Below, in pieces: positions 39,488 through 48,222 of a DNA stretch of 64,000 nucleotides; position 1 is the stretch's first letter; each line of letters starts with the position of its first letter. Location of the stretch: contig NZ_BRVO01000001.1 in assembly GCF_027924185.1 (NCBI RefSeq), positions 1,364,001-1,428,000 on the forward strand, in the 5' to 3' direction. The DNA is from Neptunitalea lumnitzerae (GTDB lineage: Bacteria > Bacteroidota > Bacteroidia > Flavobacteriales > Flavobacteriaceae). Below the pieces are notes generated by a model. That model was not told where the DNA came from. It worked only from the letters and a program-made list of their open reading frames with translations, and searched no databases. The translations under genes were made by a program, and so were the position numbers.

Positions 39488-40891
39488 ATGAAAAAGTATT
39501 ACCTACTACTTTTAGTAACTATTATAAGCTTGGTATCGTGCAATGAAAATGATGATATACCTGCACAACCTTTTGTAGCTGCCTTTGATAAATTATCGGT
39601 TAACTTTTCTACCATTACTTCTACAGAATCGGTTACTATCATATTTTCTGAAGCTGCGGCCTATAGTGGAGAAGTGGTGTTGCAAATGACAGCAGAAAAT
39701 ACAGTATATGGTCAAGATTTTACAACCAACCCAATAGCAACTGATAACCAAATTACTGTACCGTTTTCGGAAGGAGATGTAGCGGTGTCTTTTGTTTTTG
39801 AATCATTAATCTATCCGTATGAAGCAGAAGAGGATAATGATAAATCGGTGACTTTTGATATTGTAGCTATTAATTATAATGGATATTCTAACATACAAGG
39901 CTACACCAGTACAGTGGTATCCTTTGAAACCTCTTTAGGGGCAACAGTTACTGCAGAGATGGGAGGCCCTAATGAGGGGAATCAGGTGTTTGTAGATTTA
40001 AGTACAGAGGTAGTTACTTGGGCACAAAGAGATTCTTGGGATTTAGGTTTTTATGGAGGAGACGATTTTAGAGTAGCTATAAACGGATCTATTTACATGG
40101 CTGCTGCTGCCTTAGAGAGTACCGATATAGATGCTATTACAGCCTCAGATGTTACTGCATTACAAAGTCAGGTTGCTGTGGGTACTTTTGACCCTACCAA
40201 TGAAGATTATATAGACGAACCCTCTGGTGTTATTACAGGTACTGCAATAGATGAAATTACGGTTAGTGAGGCTAGCAATAAAGTGTATTTAGTAAATATG
40301 GGGTATTACATAGGTACTACACAACCATTAACAGGTAGTGTGGCTATTGCGGGAGACCATAGAGGATGGAAAAAAATTCGTGTGCTAAGAGATGGGGCAG
40401 ATTATATACTTCAGTATGCCGATTTAGATGCTACTACGCACCAAGAGATAACCATTACTAAAGATGCTGCTTACAACTTTACTTTTTTCAGTTTAGAAGA
40501 TGAAACTACCGTAATGTTAGAACCAGAAAAGGAATTATGGGACATTAGTTTTACGGTATTTACCAATATTATTAGTGGCGCAGGATCTTATGGATACTCA
40601 GATTTTGTAATTAATAATTTAAAGGCAGGTGTAAAAGCCTACGAGGTTTCTACAACAGAAGTTACTTACCAAGCATTTAGTCTTACTGATATTGATGAGA
40701 GTGCTTTTCTAGATGATCAACGAGTGATTGGTGCAGACTGGAGAGATGTATTCTCAGGCGGTGTTTACACCGATAGGTTCTATGTGTTAAAAGACCTAGA
40801 AGGCAATTACTATAAAATTAGAATGCTTGATTTGCTTAATGAAAGTGGAGAAAGAGGGTATCCAAGATTTACGTATGATTTAATCAATTAA
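39488..40891 (+). CDS. HmuY-family surface lipoprotein
   Basis: The product has 467 residues. The lipobox ends at Cys19 (SLVSC), followed by an acidic NENDD that fits the Bacteroidota lipoprotein surface-export signal. An N-terminal beta domain (about 25-150, Calx-beta-like, YSGEVVLQM) precedes the HmuY domain (about 160-465) with VFVDLSTEVVTWAQRDSWDL and ELWDISFTVFTN. HmuY captures heme and hands it to its receptor. The gene starts five bases after the TonB receptor. Heme ligands cannot be assigned with confidence because family members also use other folds of the same domain. Confidence 0.85.
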   Translation: MKKYYLLLLVTIISLVSCNENDDIPAQPFVAAFDKLSVNFSTITSTESVTIIFSEAAAYSGEVVLQMTAENTVYGQDFTTNPIATDNQITVPFSEGDVAVSFVFESLIYPYEAEEDNDKSVTFDIVAINYNGYSNIQGYTSTVVSFETSLGATVTAEMGGPNEGNQVFVDLSTEVVTWAQRDSWDLGFYGGDDFRVAINGSIYMAAAALESTDIDAITASDVTALQSQVAVGTFDPTNEDYIDEPSGVITGTAIDEITVSEASNKVYLVNMGYYIGTTQPLTGSVAIAGDHRGWKKIRVLRDGADYILQYADLDATTHQEITITKDAAYNFTFFSLEDETTVMLEPEKELWDISFTVFTNIISGAGSYGYSDFVINNLKAGVKAYEVSTTEVTYQAFSLTDIDESAFLDDQRVIGADWRDVFSGGVYTDRFYVLKDLEGNYYKIRMLDLLNESGERGYPRFTYDLIN

Positions 40892-40919
40892 CTATATATA
40901 ATCCAAATAAATTAAAATT

Positions 40920-42185
40920 ATGAAAAGAATATTACAATTCGTATTGGTATTAGTTGCCGGATTGTCTGCTAATGCGCAACAGGTTCAAGGATCTGTAAGT
41001 ATGGGCGCTGGGTATGCAAATATGGCCTATTATAAGTTAGCTACAAGTACTGAAGTAAATGCAGTAGCTAGCTCTTGGGATATCGCTTTTTTAAGAACTA
41101 GTAGTTTTAGTTTTGGGGCTAGAATTAACGACCAAAAAGGAATTAGTGTTTTTGAAGCTTCTATAAATCCAGCTGATTGGAGTACCATAGATTTAAATAA
41201 TATAGCTAACTGGCCACAGTTGTATAATAGTGAAACTGCATGGGAAACAGGTGCTTTTGATAATGCTTCGTATAATGCTGATAATGGATATCCGTTAGGG
41301 TATGGCTGGGGTGAGTATAATATGAGTACGCACCACATTACAGGTAAAGTAATTTTTGTATTAGAATATACAGATGGTACCTACCGTAAATTTATGATTG
41401 AAGACTTTTACGGAGGATATGCTATTAAGTATGCAACTTGGGATGGTACAACTTGGGGAGCAGACCAAACGTATACTGTTAGTAATAGTACTAACCCTAA
41501 TAATATTTTTAATTATTTTGACTTAGCTACAGGTGCTGAGGTTGTTGTTGAACCAGCAAGTACTGATTGGGATTTGTTGTTTACCCAGTATAATACAGAT
41601 TATTTTGGAGATGGTACTATGATGTACCCTGTAACAGGAGTATTGCATCACCCAGATCTTGAAGTGGCTAAGAATGATGAAAGTGTTTCATCGGACACTT
41701 CTAACTTAACTTTTGAAACGGACATTAATACTATTGGGTACGATTGGAAAACATATAGCGGAGGTAGTTATACAGTGAATACTACTATGGCGTATTACAT
41801 TAAGTATACCGATGATACTATTTACCGTTTAACTTTTGCAACTTTTGAAGGGAGTGCAACAGGTGTTGTAACGTTTAACTTTGAAGACGTAACTAATGCT
41901 ATGGCTACCGAAACATTTGGTAATGATGTTTCTTTTGGGGTATACCCAAACCCATCATACGATAAAAAAGTAACTGTGGTGTATGATATTCCTGGAGGAG
42001 TTTCTGTAGATAATACAATTTCTGTATACACTATAAATGGTGAAAAAGTTTTTGATAAAACCATTAATGCTAACGAAGGTTTTTATAACACTACTTTAGA
42101 CCTTTCATCTTTATCAGGAGGGGTGTATTTATTAAAAATGCAATCTGGAGATTTTTCAGGAACTAAAAAACTGATTTTAAATTAA
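40920..42185 (+). CDS. HmuY-like protein with a type IX secretion sorting domain
   Basis: This 421-residue protein has a signal peptide (about 1-19, SANAQ) and a HmuY-like body (with SSWDIAFLRTSSFSFGARIN and STDWDLLFTQYNTDYFGDG). A C-terminal T9SS type A sorting domain (about 342-421, FGVYPNPSYDKKVTVVYD ending GTKKLILN) completes it. It would cross the outer membrane via the type IX system and be anchored or released. Having both a lipoprotein and a T9SS version of HmuY behind one receptor is noteworthy. A terminator follows. Confidence 0.88.
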   Translation: MKRILQFVLVLVAGLSANAQQVQGSVSMGAGYANMAYYKLATSTEVNAVASSWDIAFLRTSSFSFGARINDQKGISVFEASINPADWSTIDLNNIANWPQLYNSETAWETGAFDNASYNADNGYPLGYGWGEYNMSTHHITGKVIFVLEYTDGTYRKFMIEDFYGGYAIKYATWDGTTWGADQTYTVSNSTNPNNIFNYFDLATGAEVVVEPASTDWDLLFTQYNTDYFGDGTMMYPVTGVLHHPDLEVAKNDESVSSDTSNLTFETDINTIGYDWKTYSGGSYTVNTTMAYYIKYTDDTIYRLTFATFEGSATGVVTFNFEDVTNAMATETFGNDVSFGVYPNPSYDKKVTVVYDIPGGVSVDNTISVYTINGEKVFDKTINANEGFYNTTLDLSSLSGGVYLLKMQSGDFSGTKKLILN

Positions 42186-42241
42186 TCATTCAAGATGAAC
42201 CTATTGTAAGTTTGATTGCTTATTATTTATTGTTGTGTTCT

Positions 42242-42273
42242 AAATACCACCTCCCCAAAAAGAGGTGGTATTT
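42242..42273 (+). terminator. Hairpin terminator after the HmuY operon
   Basis: A perfect 12-bp stem (42242-42253 with 42262-42273) with an eight-base loop; the trailing T-run is short. The rest of the 235-base gap to 42421 is AT-rich with nothing else recognisable. Confidence 0.75.
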
Positions 42274-42420
42274 ACGTTATGTAGGTGTATGAAGTTATAT
42301 GTATTAGATAAGTTAATAGCTACTTATTAAACTTCTGTTTTAGTTTTTTGATAAAATTAATAGGGAACATTTGCTTTTTTTATGATAAAACATCAATTTT
42401 AATAAAAATATATCGCTATT

Positions 42421-42882
42421 ATGTTAAAAAGAAGTTTAATGTTACTATGTTTTATAGTAATTGGCGCCTGCGAGTCTGACGACGGTGGGCAGAGTTTAGA
42501 AAATGTTATTGTAGAACTGAATAGTACTGTAGTATCTGGTAATTGGCAGGTGTCTTCATTTATTGATAGTGGTACCGATGAGACCTATCATTTTGATGGG
42601 TATACTTTTTATTTTAGTCAGAATGGTAATTTATCGGCTATCAATGGAGACTCTTCTATTAGTGGAACTTGGGCTATAACTAGTGACGATGATAGCGCTG
42701 ACGATAACCCGGGTACCACGTACGATGATATTGATTTTGTAATATACTTTGCGTCGCCAGAAGCATTTGAAGATTTATCAGATGATTGGGATGTATTAAC
42801 CTACTCTTCAAATACTATTGAATTAATAGATATTTCAGGGGGTAACGGAGGAACGGATTATCTTACCTTGACAAAAATATAA
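42421..42882 (+). CDS. Small lipocalin-like lipoprotein
   Basis: The product has 153 residues with a lipobox ending at Cys17 (VIGAC) and an acidic ESDDGG after it, fitting surface export. The mature part contains SGNWQVSSFIDSG and SISGTWAIT strand patterns typical of the lipocalin-like domains frequent in Flavobacteriia. No function can be assigned. It is flanked by terminators and so transcribed alone. Confidence 0.75.
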   Translation: MLKRSLMLLCFIVIGACESDDGGQSLENVIVELNSTVVSGNWQVSSFIDSGTDETYHFDGYTFYFSQNGNLSAINGDSSISGTWAITSDDDSADDNPGTTYDDIDFVIYFASPEAFEDLSDDWDVLTYSSNTIELIDISGGNGGTDYLTLTKI

Positions 42883-42911
42883 GGTAATCATTAATAAATT
42901 AATTTGGCTTT

Positions 42912-42944
42912 AAAAGATCGGAGGTAATCTTCGGTCTTTTTTTT
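42912..42944 (+). terminator. Terminator after the lipocalin-like gene
   Basis: An AAAAGATCGGAG arm pairs with CTTCGGTCTTTT (two G-U pairs) and runs into a T-tract. Confidence 0.75.
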
Positions 42945-42993
42945 CTTTTATTAAAATCTGTGGCAAGCGTTTCTTACTTAAAAACCAAATGCT

Positions 42994-43020
42994 TAAATTT
43001 GCCACTCTCTAAAAAAAGAG
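42994..43020 (+). promoter_or_regulatory. Promoter and 5' stem-loop of ffh
   Basis: TAAATTTG (42994-43001) matches the -7 consensus. It is followed by GCCACTCTCT, an A-tract and AGAG, nearly the same downstream sequence as at the rpsL promoter. CTCT/AGAG can pair around the A-tract at the RNA 5' end. Confidence 0.65.
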
Positions 43021-43027
43021 CTGTTTT

Positions 43028-44359
43028 ATGTTTGATAATTTAAGTGATAAGTTAGATAAAGCCCTTCATGTATTAAAAGGACATGGGCAAATTACCGAAA
43101 TAAACGTAGCTGAAACCATTAAAGAAGTTCGTAGAGCTCTTTTAGATGCGGATGTTAACTTTAAGATTGCAAAGCAATTTACCAATAGAGTTAAAGAAAA
43201 AGCATTAGGGCAAAACGTACTTACATCGTTACAACCTGGCCAGTTAATGGTGAAGATTGTAAAAGATGAATTAACAGAATTAATGGGTGGAGATGCCGAA
43301 GGTGTAAACCTTTCCGGTAACCCATCGGTAATTTTAATGTCTGGTTTACAGGGGTCTGGTAAAACAACTTTTTCTGGTAAGTTAGCTAACTTCCTTAAAA
43401 ACAAAAGAACTAAAAAACCTTTATTAGTAGCTTGTGATGTGTATCGTCCGGCGGCGGTAGATCAGTTACATGTTGTGGGAGATCAAATTCAGGTTGATGT
43501 ATATTCTGACAAAGGAAACACAAACCCTGTAGCTATTGCACAAGCAGGTATAGCACATGCGAAGGCAAACGGACATAATGTAGTAATTATAGATACCGCA
43601 GGGCGTTTAGCAGTAGATGAGCAAATGATGAAGGAAATTGCTGAAATTCACAAAGCAATTCAACCACAAGAAACATTGTTTGTAGTAGACGCTATGACAG
43701 GGCAAGATGCGGTGAATACAGCAAAAGCTTTTAACGATGTATTAAACTTTGACGGGGTAATACTTACCAAGTTAGATGGTGATACACGTGGGGGTGCTGC
43801 TATTTCTATTAAATCGGTAGTAGATAAGCCAATTAAGTTTATTGGTACCGGTGAGAAAATGGATGCTATTGATGTTTTCTATCCTGCACGTATGGCCGAC
43901 CGTATCTTAGGTATGGGGGATGTTGTATCGTTAGTGGAAAGAGCACAAGAGCAATATGATGAAGAAGAAGCAAGAAAACTTCAAAAGAAAATTGCTAAAA
44001 ACCAGTTTGGGTTTGATGATTTCTTATCTCAAATTCAACAGATAAAGAAAATGGGTAGTATGAAAGACCTTTTAGGAATGATACCTGGTGCAGGTAAAGC
44101 CTTAAAAGGAATTGATATTGAGGATGATGCCTTTAAACATGTAGAGGCTATTATACACTCTATGACTCCTGACGAACGTACTACACCTTCTGTTTTAAAT
44201 GCGAGCAGAAAGAAACGAATTGCAAAGGGTAGTGGTAGAACAGTGCAAGAGGTAAACCAATTGCTAAAGCAGTTTGACCAAATGAGTAAAATGATGAAGA
44301 TGATGCAAGGCGGCGGTGGACGCCAGATGATGCAAATGATGGGAAAAATGAAACGATAA
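43028..44359 (+). CDS. ffh: Signal recognition particle protein Ffh
   Basis: This 443-residue protein has an N domain and a GTPase domain with the P-loop GLQGSGKTT (106-114), DTAGR and TKLDGD motifs. A methionine-rich M domain (about 300-443, ending MMQMMGKMKR) binds signal sequences and 4.5S RNA. It targets nascent membrane proteins to SecY through FtsY. A terminator lies right after the stop. Confidence 0.98.
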   Translation: MFDNLSDKLDKALHVLKGHGQITEINVAETIKEVRRALLDADVNFKIAKQFTNRVKEKALGQNVLTSLQPGQLMVKIVKDELTELMGGDAEGVNLSGNPSVILMSGLQGSGKTTFSGKLANFLKNKRTKKPLLVACDVYRPAAVDQLHVVGDQIQVDVYSDKGNTNPVAIAQAGIAHAKANGHNVVIIDTAGRLAVDEQMMKEIAEIHKAIQPQETLFVVDAMTGQDAVNTAKAFNDVLNFDGVILTKLDGDTRGGAAISIKSVVDKPIKFIGTGEKMDAIDVFYPARMADRILGMGDVVSLVERAQEQYDEEEARKLQKKIAKNQFGFDDFLSQIQQIKKMGSMKDLLGMIPGAGKALKGIDIEDDAFKHVEAIIHSMTPDERTTPSVLNASRKKRIAKGSGRTVQEVNQLLKQFDQMSKMMKMMQGGGGRQMMQMMGKMKR

Positions 44360-44366
44360 ATATTAA

Positions 44367-44396
44367 AACGCCTGCTATAAACTCAGGCGTTCTTTT
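44367..44396 (+). terminator. Terminator after ffh
   Basis: AACGCCTG (44367-44374) pairs with CAGGCGTT (44384-44391), followed by CTTTTATT. Confidence 0.85.
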
Positions 44397-44430
44397 ATTC
44401 AGATAGCTATAACAACACAACACAACGAAT

Positions 44431-45312
44431 ATGGAGATTTTAGACGGGAAGAAAATTTCTGAACAAATTAAGGAAGAGATAGCGCAAGAAGTTAGTGCTA
44501 TGAAGGAAAGAGGTGAAAAGGTACCTCATTTAGCGGCTGTTTTAGTAGGTAATGACGGTGCTAGTTTAACCTATGTAGGTAGTAAAGTAAGATCTTGTGA
44601 AAAGATAGGGTTTGAGTCTACCTTGGTATCATTACCTGATACCACCACTGAAGAAGAGCTTTTGGTTAAAATAAAAGAGTTGAATGAAGATGCATCTATT
44701 GATGGGTTTATTGTTCAGTTGCCGTTACCAAAGCATATAGATGAACAAAAAGTATTAATGGCTATAGACCCAGATAAAGATGTAGATGGTTTTCATCCTA
44801 CTAACTTTGGTAAAATGGCATTAGAGTTAGAAACGTTTATTCCTGCAACACCTTTTGGTATTTTAGAGTTGTTGAAACGCTATAATGTAGAAACTAGTGG
44901 AAAGAATACGGTAGTTATTGGTAGGTCTCACATTGTGGGAAGACCAATGAGTATTTTAATGAGTAGAAAAGGTTTCCCTGGAGATTCAACAGTTACCTTA
45001 ACACATAGTAGAACTAAAGATTTAAAAGCTTTTACAAAAGATGCTGATATTGTAATTACGGCTTTAGGAAGCCCTGATTTCTTAAAAGCGGATATGGTAA
45101 AAGATGGAGTTGTAATTATTGATGTGGGAATTACACGTGTACCAGATGAAACTAAACCTAAAGGGTATAGAATTACAGGAGACGTAGATTTTGAAGAAGT
45201 AGCTCCTAAGGCAAGTTATATTACTCCTGTACCAGGTGGTGTAGGACCAATGACTATTGCTATGTTATTAAAAAATACATTGTTGGCTAGAGAACGTCAC
45301 AATGCAAAATAA
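44431..45312 (+). CDS. folD: Methylenetetrahydrofolate dehydrogenase/cyclohydrolase
   Basis: This 293-residue bifunctional enzyme interconverts methylene-, methenyl- and formyl-tetrahydrofolate. The motifs are intact: [14 protein letters not shown] with the catalytic lysine region, [24 protein letters not shown] and the C-terminal [15 protein letters not shown]. It is followed by a strong terminator and convergent genes. Confidence 0.98.
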   Translation: MEILDGKKISEQIKEEIAQEVSAMKERGEKVPHLAAVLVGNDGASLTYVGSKVRSCEKIGFESTLVSLPDTTTEEELLVKIKELNEDASIDGFIVQLPLPKHIDEQKVLMAIDPDKDVDGFHPTNFGKMALELETFIPATPFGILELLKRYNVETSGKNTVVIGRSHIVGRPMSILMSRKGFPGDSTVTLTHSRTKDLKAFTKDADIVITALGSPDFLKADMVKDGVVIIDVGITRVPDETKPKGYRITGDVDFEEVAPKASYITPVPGGVGPMTIAMLLKNTLLARERHNAK

Positions 45313-45332
45313 TACATGCTTCTAATAATATT

Positions 45333-45360
45333 AAAAGGCACCTTATAGGTGCCTTTTTTA
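45333..45360. terminator. Terminator between folD and the AI-2E gene
   Basis: A perfect stem AAAAGGCACC (45333-45342)/GGTGCCTTTT (45348-45357), TTATA loop, with A- and T-runs on both sides. It can serve both convergent transcripts. Confidence 0.9.
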
Positions 45361-45362
45361 TT

Positions 45363-46463
45363 TTATAAGTTCTTGACTTTTTCAGGATTGTCTGAAGAGG
45401 GACCGATGAAAGAATCTGCTTCAATGCGTTCTTTATTAAGCTCTCTTGCCTCTTTACCATATTCGTTTTTATATATTTTTAGAAGAAGTAAAAATACACT
45501 TACCATAAGTGGCCCAAAAACCAAACCTATAAAACCGAATAACGGAACCCCAATAACTACTCCTATTAATGTAATAAGAGGGTGAAGGTTGGCAAGCTTG
45601 TTTTGTACTAAAATTCTAAATAGATTATCGGCAGAACCCACTATAACTACTCCGTAAATAAGTATGCCGTAAGCACCAAAGGTGTCTCCTTGACTAAGCA
45701 TTATAAGTGTTACCGGTATAATACCTAATGCCGTACCAACAAATGGTATCATAGAGCCTACAAAGGTAACTACAAACCATAAAATAGGATTTGGTATTCC
45801 AAATATAAAATACCCTGCTAATGCAATTACACCTTGAATTAATGCTACTAAAGGAATTCCTATAGCATTAGATTTTACAATCTCTCTACTTTCATTAGCT
45901 AATGTTTTAATGTTTTTGTCACTCAACGGAATATACATTGTAATATATTCTCTTATGTAGTTTCTATTGATAAGCATGAAATAGAGTATAAAGAACATTA
46001 GCGTAATAGATATGAACGTATTAAAAGTGGTATCTGCTACGTTGGTAAAGTAATCTGAAACCCATGAGGTAATTTTAGATGTGTTAATACCGGTACTAAT
46101 GTCAAATGGAAAAATATCTTCTATTTTTTGAATATTCTCATTTATAATGTTTGTAATGTCATCTTTGTTCTTAAATAAATCATTGATTTTGGTAACAAAC
46201 AGTATGGTAATGGCACCAAGAGGTATTACAATTATAGAGAGTGATGTAAGTAAAATAATGGTAGCTGCAACCCATGGTTTAAAACCTTTATCCAGCATTT
46301 TTTGCATCCACACATTAAATAAGACGTACAATGTAACGGCACCCAAAACTCCAGAGAGATAGGGCATCATTTCTTGTGTAATTAGAATACCTAAAAAGAT
46401 AATTACACAAAGTATAAATAGTTGTCTTACTAGGTCAGGGTGTAATGCATGTTTCTTTTCCAT
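45363..46463 (-). CDS. AI-2E family (TqsA/PerM-type) membrane transporter
   Basis: This 366-residue integral membrane protein has about eight hydrophobic segments and the family region LVALIQGVIALAGYFIFGIPNPILW, followed by SMIPFVGTALGIIPVTL and LIGVVIGVPLFGFIGLVFGPL. Members include autoinducer-2 exporters and ion/proton antiporters, so the substrate is open. It is the last gene of a three-gene operon with the Rho-N protein and the pyrophosphatase-like lipoprotein. Confidence 0.9.
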   Translation of the reverse strand: MEKKHALHPDLVRQLFILCVIIFLGILITQEMMPYLSGVLGAVTLYVLFNVWMQKMLDKGFKPWVAATIILLTSLSIIVIPLGAITILFVTKINDLFKNKDDITNIINENIQKIEDIFPFDISTGINTSKITSWVSDYFTNVADTTFNTFISITLMFFILYFMLINRNYIREYITMYIPLSDKNIKTLANESREIVKSNAIGIPLVALIQGVIALAGYFIFGIPNPILWFVVTFVGSMIPFVGTALGIIPVTLIMLSQGDTFGAYGILIYGVVIVGSADNLFRILVQNKLANLHPLITLIGVVIGVPLFGFIGLVFGPLMVSVFLLLLKIYKNEYGKEARELNKERIEADSFIGPSSDNPEKVKNL

Positions 46464-46490
46464 TGTTTGTTGTGTAGTTAGGTGGTATAA

Positions 46491-46739
46491 TTAATTGTTT
46501 CTTAATGCTTCAATAAGTTCACTCTTATTCATTTTAGAACGTCCTTCAATACCTACTTCTTTGGCTTTGTTATACAATTCTTCCTTAGTTCGGTCTTCAT
46601 AAGTACTTGCCTTTCCGCCCTTTTCACCACTATTTGGTGTATTCGCAATTCTGGCGGCTTTTTGCTTACTCATACCTTCATCTCGTAGGGCCTCGTATTG
46701 AGGTATGTTTTTAATACGGTTTGCTGTTTTGTCTGGCAT
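46491..46739 (-). CDS. Small Rho-N (SAP-like) domain protein, DUF7218-like
   Basis: This 82-residue basic protein has an N-terminal segment ALRDEGMSKQKAARIAN typical of small stress- or DNA-associated proteins. Its C-terminal half is a Rho termination factor N-terminal-like helix pair (TKEELYNKAKEVGIEGRSK, then MNKSELIEALRNN). That domain binds nucleic acid in several contexts. It follows the lipoprotein gene by four bases. The DUF7218 label is from memory. Confidence 0.75.
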   Translation of the reverse strand: MPDKTANRIKNIPQYEALRDEGMSKQKAARIANTPNSGEKGGKASTYEDRTKEELYNKAKEVGIEGRSKMNKSELIEALRNN

Positions 46740-46743
46740 CTTA

Positions 46744-47331
46744 TTAAGATTTTATATTCGCTTTAATATAGGCTATGGCCTCTTCTTCATTTCCCCAACC
46801 AACAATATCTTCGTTGGTTAATTTGTCATGGTTTTTAAACCACATCTCAACCATGGTTTCAATTTCTGGGTGTTGTGTTTGTAGGTCTTTAAAACAGGTT
46901 ACTTTAGAAAAGTTTCTGGAAGGTTTAGATGGTAAAGAAATCACCTTATAATCTAACTTACCATTTCTTACTAGTTTTAAAAGGGCTATAGGTTTGGTAG
47001 TTACAATTTTACCTAATTTTTGTCTTTTAGATAGTACCAAAACATCTACAGGTAAGCCATCTCCTTGCTCAGAAATGTTCGTTGCAGTTCCTGTTATAAA
47101 TCCATAATTACCAACATAGGAAAGATATTTGTTGGCCTTTTTTACGTTAGCGCCATCAAACGTATTAGAAATTTCATCGTAATTTAAATTACTTTTATCA
47201 CCAGAAGGTACCTCTATAATGGCATTTACATAATTGTCTTCAGTAAAAACAGTTGGTTCACTCTCTGTTTTGGGTCCACAGGACACTAAAAAAAGAATGA
47301 AAGTAATGATGTATAAATATTTAGTTTTCAT
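46744..47331 (-). CDS. Pyrophosphatase-like lipoprotein with a depleted active site
   Basis: This 195-residue protein has a lipobox ending at Cys18 (LVSC). The mature part aligns by eye with soluble family I inorganic pyrophosphatase: AIIEVPSG (Glu40), YVGNYGFITGT (72-82), GLPVDVLVL (92-100) and a C-terminal FKNHDKLTNEDIVGWGNEEEA. Compared with Escherichia coli Ppa, the metal-binding DGDPVD is DGLPVD (one Asp replaced by Leu), the Asp97 position is not acidic, and the late Tyr-Lys pair is missing. Lipidation places it outside the cytoplasm. Catalysis is doubtful; binding of phosphate compounds or another role is possible. Confidence 0.75.
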   Translation of the reverse strand: MKTKYLYIITFILFLVSCGPKTESEPTVFTEDNYVNAIIEVPSGDKSNLNYDEISNTFDGANVKKANKYLSYVGNYGFITGTATNISEQGDGLPVDVLVLSKRQKLGKIVTTKPIALLKLVRNGKLDYKVISLPSKPSRNFSKVTCFKDLQTQHPEIETMVEMWFKNHDKLTNEDIVGWGNEEEAIAYIKANIKS

Positions 47332-47444
47332 TTTCTCAATAGCTTTTTCTTAAAATTAAGAATGAAAACCGAACATTGTCAGGTGCTTAACAAAATATAA
47401 ACACAACTTTTAACTAGGAAAGGTGTAAATGTTAAAGTGTAAAA

Positions 47445-47831
47445 TTATTTTTCGTAGAATTCTATGGGTAAGTTGTCAGGGTCTGATAAAAAGAAGAATT
47501 GTTTTCCTGTGTGCTCATCAATTCTAATAGGTTCTACTGTAATATTTTGTGATTTCAAATAGTCATGAGCTTCAGTAATATTATCGGTTTCAAAGGCTAA
47601 ATGTCTTAATCCTTGGGCTTCTGGCCGTGAAGGACGCTGAGGTGGATTTGGAAATGAGAATAGCTCAATAATATATTCACCATTTAGTGCTAAGTCTAGT
47701 TTGAAAGAATTTCTTTCAGTTCGGTAAATTTCTTGAAGTATTTCAAGTCCTAAGATTTTAGTATAAAACTCTTTTGAAATATCGTAGTTGCTACATATGA
47801 TGGCAATGTGATGTACACGGTTTAATTGCAT
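47445..47831 (-). CDS. VOC-superfamily metalloprotein, YaeR/glyoxalase I-like
   Basis: This 128-residue protein has two beta-alpha-beta-beta-beta units: RVHHIAIICSNYDISKEFYTKILG with a metal-ligand histidine, and GLRHLAFETDNITEAHDYLK with a second. Glutamates IIELFSF and PIEFYEK complete the usual H-E-H-E site. It is close to the YaeR (SMU1112c) subgroup, whose substrate is not settled. It is the last gene of a four-gene reverse operon, one base after the cupin gene. Confidence 0.87.
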   Translation of the reverse strand: MQLNRVHHIAIICSNYDISKEFYTKILGLEILQEIYRTERNSFKLDLALNGEYIIELFSFPNPPQRPSRPEAQGLRHLAFETDNITEAHDYLKSQNITVEPIRIDEHTGKQFFFLSDPDNLPIEFYEK

Positions 47832-47832
47832 G

Positions 47833-48204
47833 CTACGCTTCTTCTCTGTTTACAAGGTCTATAGAAAATGCAGGGGTACAAATAGCCAAGTATTCACAAG
47901 CTTCTTCAAACGGATTTGAATATTGAACTCTTGCATTCTTCTCAATTTTAATTGATTCACCTGCGTGTAAAACTACCACTTCATCATTGATAATAAATTG
48001 TTTTTTACCTTTTATTATATAGGTGTATTCATCAAACTCTGGTGTTTGAAAGGGTTCACTCCAACCTGGTGGCGCAACCATATGGGCTATGCTTATATTT
48101 TTGTTTCCATCAGTAGCATTCCCAAAATGTTCTTCAATTAATTTGCCATCGGTAGTAGGGACAATAAATGGAGTTTTTTGAATGGTATATTTTTTCATGC
48201 TCAT
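47833..48204 (-). CDS. Cupin-domain protein
   Basis: This 123-residue single-domain cupin contains PGWSEPFQTPEFDEYTYIIKG and VVVLHAGESIKIEKNARVQY. The first motif lacks the usual HxH pair (Pro-Phe and Glu at those places), so metal binding is uncertain. Two ATG codons two codons apart (48204 and 48198) are both possible starts. It lies between the ABC protein and the VOC protein with short spacings. Confidence 0.85.
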   Translation of the reverse strand: MSMKKYTIQKTPFIVPTTDGKLIEEHFGNATDGNKNISIAHMVAPPGWSEPFQTPEFDEYTYIIKGKKQFIINDEVVVLHAGESIKIEKNARVQYSNPFEEACEYLAICTPAFSIDLVNREEA

Positions 48205-48222
48205 ACAAGTTTTAACTTCGGG

